DNA of 21,086 nucleotides from Prevotellaceae bacterium (lineage in GTDB: Bacteria; Bacteroidota; Bacteroidia; Bacteroidales; UBA932), in NCBI GenBank assembly GCA_031257655.1, contig JAIROF010000049.1, positions 1 through 21,086 of the forward strand, written 5' to 3'. Shown here in pieces: positions 1 through 5,537 of this stretch (the stretch's first letter is position 1; each line of letters begins with the position of its first letter). The position numbers and the translations under genes are program-made. The notes beneath the pieces are model-generated. The model was not told the origin of the DNA. It saw nothing but the letters and a program-made list of their open reading frames with translations, and made no database searches.

Positions 1-453
1 GTAAAACAACACCTTTTAAGTTTCGGATATGACAGATTAAAACAAACAGGAGAGCCGGGTGCAAGAAAAAGAACTAATAATCAATGGTTTGAAACACAGG
101 ATACGATAAGTTATTGGGAGGATTTTTATAAACAGAAAATTATGTACCCTGACATAACTGAAAAACTAAGTTTTTGTCTCTGCAATGAAGAAATATTCTG
201 CAATAATACAGTCTATTTCATTTCGTCAAAAACAGAAAATCTCGAATATTTGTTGAAGTATCTTAATTCAAGTCTTATTAATTGGTATTACAAAACTCTT
301 TCCGTACAATTAGGTGAAACTGCTGTTAGAATGTTCTCCATATATGTATTAAATATTCCCATTCCTAAAAATAGTAATGGGAGCATTTACGAATCATATA
401 ATTTAACGGAAGATGAAATCAAATTTATTGAAACTATATCTTGTAACTCATAA
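1..453 (+). CDS. C-terminal part of Eco57I/TaqI-like restriction-modification or PglX-like protein (5' end outside window)
   Basis: The frame is open from the first base and ends at TAA 451-453, giving about 150 residues of a larger protein. It resembles the TaqI-like C-terminal specificity domain of Eco57I-type combined methyltransferase/endonucleases and BREX PglX proteins: a YWEDFYKQKI block around residues 38-47, a tyrosine-proline (YP) pair just after it, and the late N-I-P-I-P block typical of the target-recognition unit. In this family the domain reads the DNA target, while the methyltransferase (and any nuclease) domain lies N-terminal, here left of the window. The gene is AT-rich compared with the chromosome to the right, suggesting transfer. 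Its last 20 bases overlap the tail of a convergent second specificity domain, and the two share a perfect 33-bp inverted repeat at 111-143 and 804-836. Whether the parent is type IIG or PglX cannot be decided from this fragment. Confidence 0.75.
   Translation, partial: VKQHLLSFGYDRLKQTGEPGARKRTNNQWFETQDTISYWEDFYKQKIMYPDITEKLSFCLCNEEIFCNNTVYFISSKTENLEYLLKYLNSSLINWYYKTLSVQLGETAVRMFSIYVLNIPIPKNSNGSIYESYNLTEDEIKFIETISCNS
111..143 (+). repeat. 33-bp perfect inverted repeat, left copy (inside specificity domain)
   Basis: The 33 bases here are identical to the reverse complement of 804-836, and the match stops at both ends. They encode the YWEDFYKQKI core in both convergent specificity domains. The neighbouring DNA is clearly diverged, so exact identity of every codon is more than protein conservation requires. 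This suggests recent recombination, gene conversion or an inversion crossover site. Confidence 0.9.
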
Positions 454-1282
454 TATAATTTTCATATTCTTGTAAACCTAATGCAAATAATAATGCCCTT
501 TCTAATCGAAAATCAGCATAGTCTTCGCCGTTTTGCATATCTTTTACTAGAATGTCAAAATTTTCTGCAATAATTTCTTCAAAACGAGGAATTTTGATTT
601 CTTCAAAAAAGATTTTAGATAATTCTCTTGCGCCTCCTTGCAACTCAGGAAAATTATCTCTATAACAAATTTTGAAAACATTTGAGTTAAAAAAAGCTGT
701 TAACCATGCTAAGTTTTCTCCCGTAATGATGAAACATTTTTGATTTGTAAAGTATCCTTCATTATCTAAGAAAAAAGGCATGTATTTTGTCATATTTGGA
801 TATATAATTTTCTGTTTATAAAAATCCTCCCAATAATTAGCACCCCATCGTTGTAGTGCATACCATTCATAACGGATTCCTGTTTCAGTCTTGTTCCGGT
901 TAGACAGCTCTAATTTATATTGCAATAAATGATTATAAATAGCAGGATATTGTTTTTTAAATGCTTTTTCTGCTTTTTCGGAAGCGCCTTGTATTGTTGA
1001 ATCTGTATGCAATGGGAAGTGCCAAGGAATAAATAAAATATACAAATCTGCAAAGTCATAACCATACCTTTTTATGTCTCTGCCACGCAAAATAGGTCGT
1101 ATAATTTCTGCTGATTTTGGGTCTTTGGCTATTAGCTCATCTTTTTTCTTTCCGTCGATGATAAATGCCTCGTTGTATCCTGTCAGGATGCCGCGATAGA
1201 TATTTATATCCCAATTCTTCAGCGGTATTCCAACCTCCTCAATCTTAGCCTTTATGCGCTGCTCGATGGGCGATAGGATCAC
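434..1282 (-). CDS. Orphan TaqI-like specificity domain, probable silent cassette of an invertible restriction system
   Basis: These 282 residues hold only the specificity half of an Eco57I/PglX-type enzyme. The N-terminus (ILSPIEQRIKAKIEE, then LKNWDINIYRG and TGYNEAFIID) is the conserved linker and entry of the TaqI-like C-terminal domain; LRGRDIKRY, YWEDFYKQKIIYP and a final KIPRFEEI block follow. No methyltransferase motif (NPPY or similar) is present. The only plausible start is GTG at 1282, but the frame stays open upstream to 1363 with no ATG, and the residues there (including GAESW) match the normal family sequence just before SPIEQR. The reading frame therefore looks cut from a longer gene rather than independently expressed. 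It meets the left-hand gene tail to tail (20-bp overlap) and lies beside an Mpi-type invertase. My inference is an unexpressed alternative specificity cassette. A translated, split specificity subunit is the alternative. Confidence 0.75.
   Translation of the reverse strand: MILSPIEQRIKAKIEEVGIPLKNWDINIYRGILTGYNEAFIIDGKKKDELIAKDPKSAEIIRPILRGRDIKRYGYDFADLYILFIPWHFPLHTDSTIQGASEKAEKAFKKQYPAIYNHLLQYKLELSNRNKTETGIRYEWYALQRWGANYWEDFYKQKIIYPNMTKYMPFFLDNEGYFTNQKCFIITGENLAWLTAFFNSNVFKICYRDNFPELQGGARELSKIFFEEIKIPRFEEIIAENFDILVKDMQNGEDYADFRLERALLFALGLQEYENYIMSYKI
804..836 (-). repeat. 33-bp perfect inverted repeat, right copy
   Basis: Inverted partner of 111-143. Inversion between the copies would flip about 0.7 kb and exchange the C-terminal halves of the two specificity domains without breaking the frame, because both copies encode the same residues in the same phase. 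Confidence 0.9.
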
Positions 1283-1318
1283 CCAGCTCTCCGCCCCGAA
1301 GCGGCAGGCGGACGAGGA

Positions 1319-1352
1319 TTGCCTAAAGTAAACGCTGATCTTTTGCCTAAAA
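1319..1352. repeat. Direct repeat of TTGCCTAAA at the cassette boundary
   Basis: TTGCCTAAA occurs at 1319-1327 and 1344-1352, 25 bp apart. It sits where similarity to the Eco57I/PglX family fades upstream of the cassette (the GC-rich stretch 1283-1317 still encodes family-like residues) and just before the invertase promoter. It could be part of a recombinase-binding site, but this is only suggested by position. Confidence 0.5.
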
Positions 1353-1374
1353 TAATTGTATAATTAAATTAGAC

Positions 1375-1382
1375 TATTTTTG
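1375..1382 (+). promoter_or_regulatory. Bacteroidota -7 box of the invertase gene
   Basis: TATTTTTG matches the Bacteroidota -7 consensus TAnnTTTG and lies 44 bases before the invertase ATG. An imperfect -33 element (AATTG near 1354-1358) is about 16 bases upstream, closer than usual. An imperfect 14-bp inverted repeat (1345-1358 and 1383-1396, 12 of 14 matching) brackets the box. Confidence 0.5.
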
Positions 1383-1426
1383 CAATTAATATAGGCATCT
1401 AAATTATTAACTTAAACAAAAAAAAC

Positions 1427-2032
1427 ATGATTTACGGCTACATTCGGGTAAGCACCGACAAGCAAACTGTAGAAAACCAACGTTTTGAAATCAACCAGTA
1501 CTGTGAGCGAAACGCCATGGTGGTGGATAAGTGGATTGAAGAAACCATTTCGGGAACAAAAACAGTCCAAGAACGAAAGCTCGGCAAGCTCCTCAAGAAG
1601 ATGAAGCGAGAGGATATCTTGGTTTGCTCGGAGCTGTCGCGGCTGGGCAGAAACCTGCTCATGATTATGGGAATACTCAACGAGTGCATGAACCGCGATA
1701 TTCAGGTGTGGACAATCAAAGATAGCTACCGCCTGGGTAGCGACATCAACAGCAAAGTCCTTGCCTTCGCTTTTGGGCTGTCCGCCGAAATCGAGCGCAA
1801 CCTCATTTCCCAGCGCACCAAAGAAGCCCTTGCCCGTAAGCGCGCCGAGGGCGTAGTATTAGGCCGCCCGAAAGGCAGCAAATCCAAAGTCAAGAAGCTG
1901 ACCGGAAAGGAAGCCGAAATAAAAACCCTGCTGGATAAAAAGGTGTCGAAAAGCGCCATCGCACGGATATTAGGGGTACACCGGCTCACGGTGGCGCAAT
2001 TTGTGAAAGATATTGCGGCGGGAAAACCCTGA
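1427..2032 (+). CDS. mpi: Mpi-family serine recombinase (DNA invertase)
   Basis: This 201-residue small serine recombinase carries the resolvase/invertase catalytic domain (residues 1 to about 135) with the nucleophile Ser9 in YIRVSTDKQ. The E-SRLGRN motif, the GLSAEIERNLISQRTKEAL E-helix and GRPKGSKSK follow, and a C-terminal Hin-type helix-turn-helix (about 150-195, SKSAIARILGVHRLTV) ends it. It closely resembles the master DNA invertase Mpi of Bacteroides fragilis, which flips promoters genome-wide (family knowledge). Length is normal and no frame damage is seen. The ATG at 1427 is the first in frame and follows a -7 box. Next to two inverted specificity domains, its local job may be to invert that segment. 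I found no exact ARACGTWCGT (the B. fragilis Mpi site as I recall it) in the window, so the actual target site is unknown. Confidence 0.9.
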   Translation: MIYGYIRVSTDKQTVENQRFEINQYCERNAMVVDKWIEETISGTKTVQERKLGKLLKKMKREDILVCSELSRLGRNLLMIMGILNECMNRDIQVWTIKDSYRLGSDINSKVLAFAFGLSAEIERNLISQRTKEALARKRAEGVVLGRPKGSKSKVKKLTGKEAEIKTLLDKKVSKSAIARILGVHRLTVAQFVKDIAAGKP

Positions 2033-2070
2033 TGCAAAAGTACCCTTTAGCATCCGGCATTGCCAACCCC

Positions 2071-2095
2071 TGAGCTGAGCTGAGCTGAGCTGAGC
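2071..2095. repeat. Pentanucleotide tandem repeat (TGAGC)x5
   Basis: Five perfect TGAGC units in intergenic DNA just after the invertase gene. Such tracts can slip in length, but no coding frame or promoter depends on this one. Confidence 0.9.
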
Positions 2096-2156
2096 GTAGC
2101 GACCTCACGAACACCTCTATAAAACGCAAGGTGAGTAACGGGCGACCACCTACCGT

Positions 2157-2184
2157 AGCATGGGGTAAAACCCCATGCTGCTTT
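2157..2184 (+). terminator. Possible terminator downstream of mpi
   Basis: AGCATGGGGT (2157-2166) pairs perfectly with ACCCCATGCT (2170-2179) around an AAA loop, followed by GCTTTT. The stem is strong but the T-tract is short and lies 125 bases after the mpi stop, so termination is only possible. Confidence 0.4.
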
Positions 2185-2222
2185 TCACACAGCCTCCTTT
2201 GGAGAAGGGCCGGGGGTGAGGC
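2181..2222 (+). repeat. Dispersed repeat with CTCCTTTGGAG core, copy 1
   Basis: CTTTTCACACAGCCTCC, then TTTGGAGA and CGGGGGTGAGG, recur at 9081-9097 and 9148-9172 with two or three substitutions. The second locus has about 50 extra bases between the parts. From memory, similar sequences are scattered through other Bacteroidota genomes; function unknown. Confidence 0.7.
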
Positions 2223-2303
2223 CTAACAGCGTAGCTTTTGCCTCAGCCGCGCCTTCTTTTGGGGGGTTCTATAGGTTCCCGCTAAAAAAAATCGCAAATT
2301 ATT

Positions 2304-2334
2304 TTTGCACTTATACCGAAAAGAGCTATCTTTG
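2304..2334 (+). promoter_or_regulatory. Strong Bacteroidota promoter of rpmH
   Basis: The -33 element TTTG (2304-2307), exactly 19 bases, then the -7 element TATCTTTG (2327-2334) make a near-ideal match to the Bacteroidota consensus. Transcription should begin near 2341, leaving an rpmH leader of about 165 bases. Confidence 0.85.
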
Positions 2335-2504
2335 CAGCCCGTTAAGCGTAAGCGTAAAATGCAAACGCAAGCATTGGCGGCGTCGCTTTCCTGCCGTGCT
2401 CCGCCGGTTGGGGGGGGCGGCTTAAGGGAGGTTTTGTTTAACTGTTTGTCAGATGGGCGGCCGCAAGGCTACGTTTGACCTCAACCAAAAAAAATTTTAT
2501 CAAG

Positions 2505-2663
2505 ATGAAAAGGACTTTTCAGCCTTCCGTGCGCAAGCGTAAGAACAAGCACGGCTTTAGAGAGAGGATGTCAACCGCCAACGGTCGCCGCGTGCTGGCT
2601 GCACGTCGCGCCCGAGGCCGCAAAAAGCTCACCGTTTCCGACGAGCCAAGGTACAACAAGTAG
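2505..2663 (+). CDS. rpmH: 50S ribosomal protein L34
   Basis: The 52-residue protein starts MKRTFQPSVRKRKNKHGF and continues with MSTANGRRVLAARRARGRKKL, the diagnostic L34 sequence. L34 is a small, very basic protein of the large ribosomal subunit. ATG 2505 is chosen because L34 begins at MKRTFQPS; the in-frame extension back to 2475 is not conserved. The tail SDEPRYNK after the core is slightly longer than in E. coli, as is common in Bacteroidota. The usual neighbours dnaA and rnpA are absent. An ideal promoter lies at 2304-2334, with an unusually long leader before the gene. A large hairpin follows at 2702-2761. Confidence 0.97.
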   Translation: MKRTFQPSVRKRKNKHGFRERMSTANGRRVLAARRARGRKKLTVSDEPRYNK

Positions 2664-2701
2664 GCCGCTACTACGCTACGCGGCAAGCTTGGCTAAAGTT
2701 A

Positions 2702-2771
2702 ATAGCCACGAACGCACGAAAGGCAACAGCATCGCTGCTGCTTTTGTGCGTTTGTGGCTATCGGGCTTTTT
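2702..2771 (+). terminator. Long hairpin terminator after rpmH
   Basis: 2702-2722 pairs with 2741-2761 over 21 bp (two G-U pairs), followed by CGGGCTTTTT. It lies between the convergent rpmH and DUF6249 genes and may serve both, although the T-tract favours the plus direction. Confidence 0.7.
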
Positions 2772-2791
2772 GGGGGCGCTTGGGCCGAAGC

Positions 2792-3214
2792 TTACGCCTC
2801 GGCGCTACTTTTGCTCTTCTTGACCAAAATATAGTAGTAAACAATCCAGCCTGCCCCTAAAAATAAAAATGGGAGAGAAAAAACCATCATCCTCCGTAAG
2901 TCGCCGGCCAGAATGCCAATCGTGAGGCTTAAGCCGACAGCAGCCCAAATAATACCCCTCCGGAGATATTTGAGCGAGCTATCGCTTTGCTTAAGGTCGA
3001 TGGGCGCCACTCCTTTTTCGATGGTTGCCATGCGCTCTTTGTGCAAATTTGTCAGCGCCAACCGTAAAACGATGAAGCTTGGCACAGCTACGAAAACGAT
3101 TATGATGATGGGCGTTAATTGTCGCACAATCATCTCAACATCGACTCCCCCCTCTGCGCCGGAAGCGACGGATTGCACCACGTAGATGGTGTCGCGCAAA
3201 ATTTCCTGTTCCAT
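2792..3214 (-). CDS. DUF6249-family membrane protein
   Basis: This 140-residue protein has three hydrophobic segments: about 34-54 (PIIIIVFVAVPSFIVLRLAL), 84-104 (LRRGIIWAAVGLSLTIGILAG) and 109-131. Between the first two lies the soluble block LHKERMATIEKGVAPIDL, the hallmark of the Bacteroidota DUF6249 family. Its function is not known. The gene diverges from an ECF-type sigma-factor gene, with the two start codons about 110 bases apart; in many Bacteroidota, small membrane proteins of this type sit beside sigma factors, so a regulatory link is plausible but unproven. A -7 box is present at 3279-3286. It ends in a charged KKSKSSAEA tail. Confidence 0.75.
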   Translation of the reverse strand: MEQEILRDTIYVVQSVASGAEGGVDVEMIVRQLTPIIIIVFVAVPSFIVLRLALTNLHKERMATIEKGVAPIDLKQSDSSLKYLRRGIIWAAVGLSLTIGILAGDLRRMMVFSLPFLFLGAGWIVYYYILVKKSKSSAEA

Positions 3215-3278
3215 AGTAAATAATTTTTAAAGTTTGCTCTTTTGACGCGACGCCACAAAAAAGGTTACAAAATCCGGA

Positions 3279-3286
3279 CAAAAATA
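3279..3286 (-). promoter_or_regulatory. -7 box of the DUF6249 gene
   Basis: On the minus strand this reads TATTTTTG, matching TAnnTTTG, and would give a leader of about 60 bases. No good -33 element is visible. It is only about 20 bases from the divergent sigma-factor -7 box. Confidence 0.5.
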
Positions 3287-3306
3287 TTTTTCTGTAACCA
3301 AAATGC

Positions 3307-3314
3307 TACCTTTG
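3307..3314 (+). promoter_or_regulatory. -7 box of the sigma-factor gene
   Basis: TACCTTTG matches TAnnTTTG and ends only 13 bases before the ATG at 3328, so the predicted leader is under 10 bases. No clear -33 TTTG stands 19-21 bases upstream, which may mean activator- or alternative-sigma-dependent use. Confidence 0.55.
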
Positions 3315-3327
3315 CGTCAAAACGGGC

Positions 3328-3870
3328 ATGGAGAATGAGCGGCTATACGTAAAGCAAGCGCTGGAGGGCGACGCCAATGCCTTTGCCCGCATTGTGCAGC
3401 TGTACAAGGACAGGATGTACGGGCTGGCGCTACGCATTGTCCGCTCGCCCCACGACGCGGAAGATCTGGTGCAGGACGCTTTTGTGAAGGCGTACGAAAA
3501 CCTCCACCGCTTTAAGGGCAAATCGCAGCTGAGCACGTGGCTGTACAGCATTACGTACAACGCTGCCATTTCGTTTACGCGCAAAAAGAGAGCTGCCTCC
3601 ACCGGAGCCAACAGGCCGGATCCGAGCTGCCTCCCAGCCCCCTGGCAAGGCTCCGACGGCAAGCGCGAAGCCCAGCTGCGGCAGCTGGAGCAGGCGCTGG
3701 AAAGGCTACGGGATGACGACCGCGCAATCATCTTGCTGCACTACCGGCAAGGCTGCGGAGTGGCGGAAATTGCCAAGATTGTGGGGATGAGCGCGAGCAA
3801 CGTAAAGGTACGGCTGCACCGCGCACGAAAAAAGCTACAGGATTTAATGAGCATGAACCGCCATGAGTGA
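3328..3870 (+). CDS. ECF-type RNA polymerase sigma factor
   Basis: The 180-residue protein has the two-domain sigma-70 ECF layout. Region 2 (about residues 19-88) contains LVQDAFVKAYENLHRFKG and the STWLYSITYNAAISFTRKKR DNA-melting helix. After a variable linker, region 4 (about 120-176) has LRDDDRAIILLHYRQG, AEIAKIVGMSASNVKVRLHR and ARKKL for -35 recognition. Such factors redirect RNA polymerase to stress or envelope genes (family knowledge). The stop overlaps the start of the next gene by 8 bases, indicating translational coupling with a small membrane protein that may be its regulator. The -7 box is so close that the mRNA is nearly leaderless. The regulon cannot be told from the sequence. 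Confidence 0.92.
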   Translation: MENERLYVKQALEGDANAFARIVQLYKDRMYGLALRIVRSPHDAEDLVQDAFVKAYENLHRFKGKSQLSTWLYSITYNAAISFTRKKRAASTGANRPDPSCLPAPWQGSDGKREAQLRQLEQALERLRDDDRAIILLHYRQGCGVAEIAKIVGMSASNVKVRLHRARKKLQDLMSMNRHE

Positions 3871-4276
3871 TACGCAACATAGCAGCGACGATAGCCTCCG
3901 CCGGCTGTTTTTGCAGCTGCATCAGCCGGTAACCGGCGCAGATTTTGAGCAGGAGGTGATGCGAAAAATACGCATTGCGGCGCTAAAAAAGCGGCAGTCG
4001 AAGCTATGGGAAGTAAAATCTACCCTCCTTGCCGCCGCCGTTGCCGCCGCCGTTGCCGCCGCCGCTTGGATGGCAATGACGGCGCTGGGGGAGCTGCAGC
4101 TTTTTTTTGGCGCCTTGGGGCAGCAGCTCGCGCAACAGGCCGGCGCAGGGTGGCTGCTGCTGCTGCGCAATGCCCTGTCGCCAGAGGAAGTCGCCTACCT
4201 GATGGTAGAAGCTGCAATCGTAGCCCTTGCTGCCTGCCTGTCGAATAGAAAAGGCTTGAGCGCTTGGAATTTTTGA
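3863..4276 (+). CDS. Small membrane protein coupled to the sigma factor, possible regulator
   Basis: I recognise no family for this 137-residue protein. The soluble N-terminus (about 1-48) contains DDSLRRLFLQLHQPVTGADFEQEVMRKI, resembling the short N-terminal part of Bacteroidota proteins encoded after ECF sigma genes. A strongly hydrophobic alanine-rich segment follows (about 52-75), encoded by three 12-bp GCCGCCGCCGTT-type repeats (4031-4066). A second possible membrane segment lies near 115-128. The start overlaps the sigma gene by 8 bases, so the two are surely co-translated. Position suggests an anti-sigma or membrane-tethering partner, but no ZAS zinc motif (HxxxCxxC) or other anti-sigma signature is visible. 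Function remains an inference from context. Confidence 0.65.
   Translation: MSDTQHSSDDSLRRLFLQLHQPVTGADFEQEVMRKIRIAALKKRQSKLWEVKSTLLAAAVAAAVAAAAWMAMTALGELQLFFGALGQQLAQQAGAGWLLLLRNALSPEEVAYLMVEAAIVALAACLSNRKGLSAWNF
4031..4066 (+). repeat. In-frame 12-bp tandem repeat encoding Ala-rich membrane segment
   Basis: Three 12-bp units (two GCCGCCGCCGTT and one GCCGCCGCCGCT) encode AAAV-AAAV-AAAA. Gain or loss of a unit would lengthen or shorten the transmembrane helix by four residues without a frameshift. Confidence 0.85.
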
Positions 4277-4391
4277 GGGTTCAGGAGGATGACGGACAGG
4301 CAGAGCGCCATGCCACTTCCCCCCAACCCGTCATGCTGTTTACGGTTTAGGCATGATATAGCTCCTAAATAAAAAAAATCACGCTACTACT

Positions 4392-5465
4392 TTGACAACC
4401 ATCCACAAGAAGATACTCGCCTGCGGGCGCCTCACCCCCGACGAATGCCTTGCGCTGTACCGCTCGGCTTCGCTGCCGGAGCTGGGCGTCATGGCGAGCG
4501 CCGTGCGCGAACGGCTCAACGGCAGGTACGTTTACTTTAACCGCAACGTGCACATTGAGCCTACCAACGTGTGCGCCAACCGCTGCCTGTTTTGCTCCTA
4601 CCGGCGCAACGAAGGACAAAAGGGGAGCTGGGACTTGAGCTTGGACGACATTTTTGCCATCGCCCGGCAGCACGTCGGCTCGGATATTACGGAGGTGCAC
4701 ATCGTGGGCGGCGTGCACCCCCGCCATACGCTCGACTTCTACGAGCGCATGGTGGGCGGCGTGCGCCGGATTTTGCCCGGCGCGCACATTAAGGCCTTTA
4801 CGGCGGAGGAGCTGTGGCGCATGGCGCAGCAGGCGGGGCTGCCGGTGGGCGAAGTGCTGGCGCGGCTCAAAGCCTGCGGGCTGCAATCCATCCCCGGCGG
4901 CGGCGCCGAAATCCTGAACGACGACCTCCGCGCCCGCATTTGCCCCGAAAAGGTCTGCGCTCAGGGCTGGCTGGACGTGCACCGGAGCGCACACGCCCAG
5001 GGCATTCCCTCCAACGCAACCATGCTCTACGGGCACGTGGAAGCCTACGAGCACCGCGTGGAGCACCTGCAGCGCCTGCGCGACCTGCAGGACAAAACGG
5101 GCGGCTTTAACGCTTTCATTCCGCTCAAATTTTTCAGCAAAAACAACCGCCTGTCGGCAACCGGTGAGGCATCGGCCATCGAGGAGCTGCGCAACATGGC
5201 AATATGCCGCATCTTTCTCGACAACATCCCCCACATCAAAGCCTACTGGCCGATGTGCGGCAAGGCGGTGGCGCAGCTCGCGCTCTCGTTTGGCGCCGAC
5301 GACCTGGACGGCACCATCGACGACAGCACAAAAATCTACGCCATGGCCGGAGCCCACGACAAAGCGCCCAAAATGACGGTGCGCGAACTCTGCCAGCTGG
5401 CGCAGCAATCGCGCTTTATACCCGTGGAGAGAGACTCGCTTTACCATGCAATTAAGCAATATTAA
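4392..5465 (+). CDS. mqnE: Aminofutalosine synthase MqnE (radical SAM)
   Basis: The 357-residue protein carries the radical SAM cluster motif C61-ANR-C65-LF-C68 right after HIEPTN. The MqnE signatures EVHIVGGVHP, HIKAFTAEE, IPGGGAEI, SNATMLYGHVE, AFIPLKF and FGADDLDGTIDD follow, and a VPVERDSLY-like ending closes it. In the futalosine route to menaquinone, MqnE joins 3-[(1-carboxyvinyl)oxy]benzoate to S-adenosylmethionine to form aminofutalosine (family knowledge). MqnC is the main alternative, but the PTN-C-NRC-FCSYRR context and GGGAEI block fit MqnE better. The start is TTG at 4392: an ATG in frame at 4353 is followed at once by a stop, and the N-terminus matches homologues from there. No other mqn genes are in the window and no exact -7 box was found upstream. 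Confidence 0.92.
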   Translation: MTTIHKKILACGRLTPDECLALYRSASLPELGVMASAVRERLNGRYVYFNRNVHIEPTNVCANRCLFCSYRRNEGQKGSWDLSLDDIFAIARQHVGSDITEVHIVGGVHPRHTLDFYERMVGGVRRILPGAHIKAFTAEELWRMAQQAGLPVGEVLARLKACGLQSIPGGGAEILNDDLRARICPEKVCAQGWLDVHRSAHAQGIPSNATMLYGHVEAYEHRVEHLQRLRDLQDKTGGFNAFIPLKFFSKNNRLSATGEASAIEELRNMAICRIFLDNIPHIKAYWPMCGKAVAQLALSFGADDLDGTIDDSTKIYAMAGAHDKAPKMTVRELCQLAQQSRFIPVERDSLYHAIKQY

Positions 5466-5475
5466 CGATTTTTGC

Positions 5476-5506
5476 TTTGATTTTCGGCGGGGTAGGGTTT
5501 ACTTTG
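5476..5506 (+). promoter_or_regulatory. Promoter of the PASTA-T9SS operon
   Basis: TTTG (5476-5479), a 19-base spacer, then TTACTTTG (5499-5506; one mismatch to TAnnTTTG). Transcription near 5513 excludes the upstream TTG at 5511 as a start and supports ATG 5538 for the PASTA gene. Confidence 0.65.
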
Positions 5507-5537
5507 CAGCTTGTACCGTAGGGTTGAAACTTATTAC

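Larger units (their letters stand above)
2033..2326. other. Repeat-bearing intergenic spacer between mpi and the rpmH promoter
   Basis: No credible gene is seen in this stretch. It holds a run of five TGAGC units (2071-2095), a perfect 10-bp-stem hairpin (2157-2179) and one copy of a dispersed repeat with a CTCCTTTGGAG core (2181-2222). A short open frame at 2216-2425 has biased, repetitive composition and crosses the rpmH promoter, so it is not called. Confidence 0.7.

Noticed and set aside
1..2032. Transposon or integrated phage
   Set aside because: The recombinase is of invertase (Mpi) length and type, and no transposase, integrase, att-like duplication or phage gene is seen.
2216..2425. 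Short plus-strand frame before rpmH
   Set aside because: It crosses a strong promoter and a dispersed repeat, and its translation is low-complexity and basic.
4365..5459. Minus-strand open frame of 364 codons opposite mqnE
   Set aside because: The plus strand encodes MqnE with its CxxxCxxC cluster and family blocks; the antisense frame is His/Val/Ala-rich without motifs.
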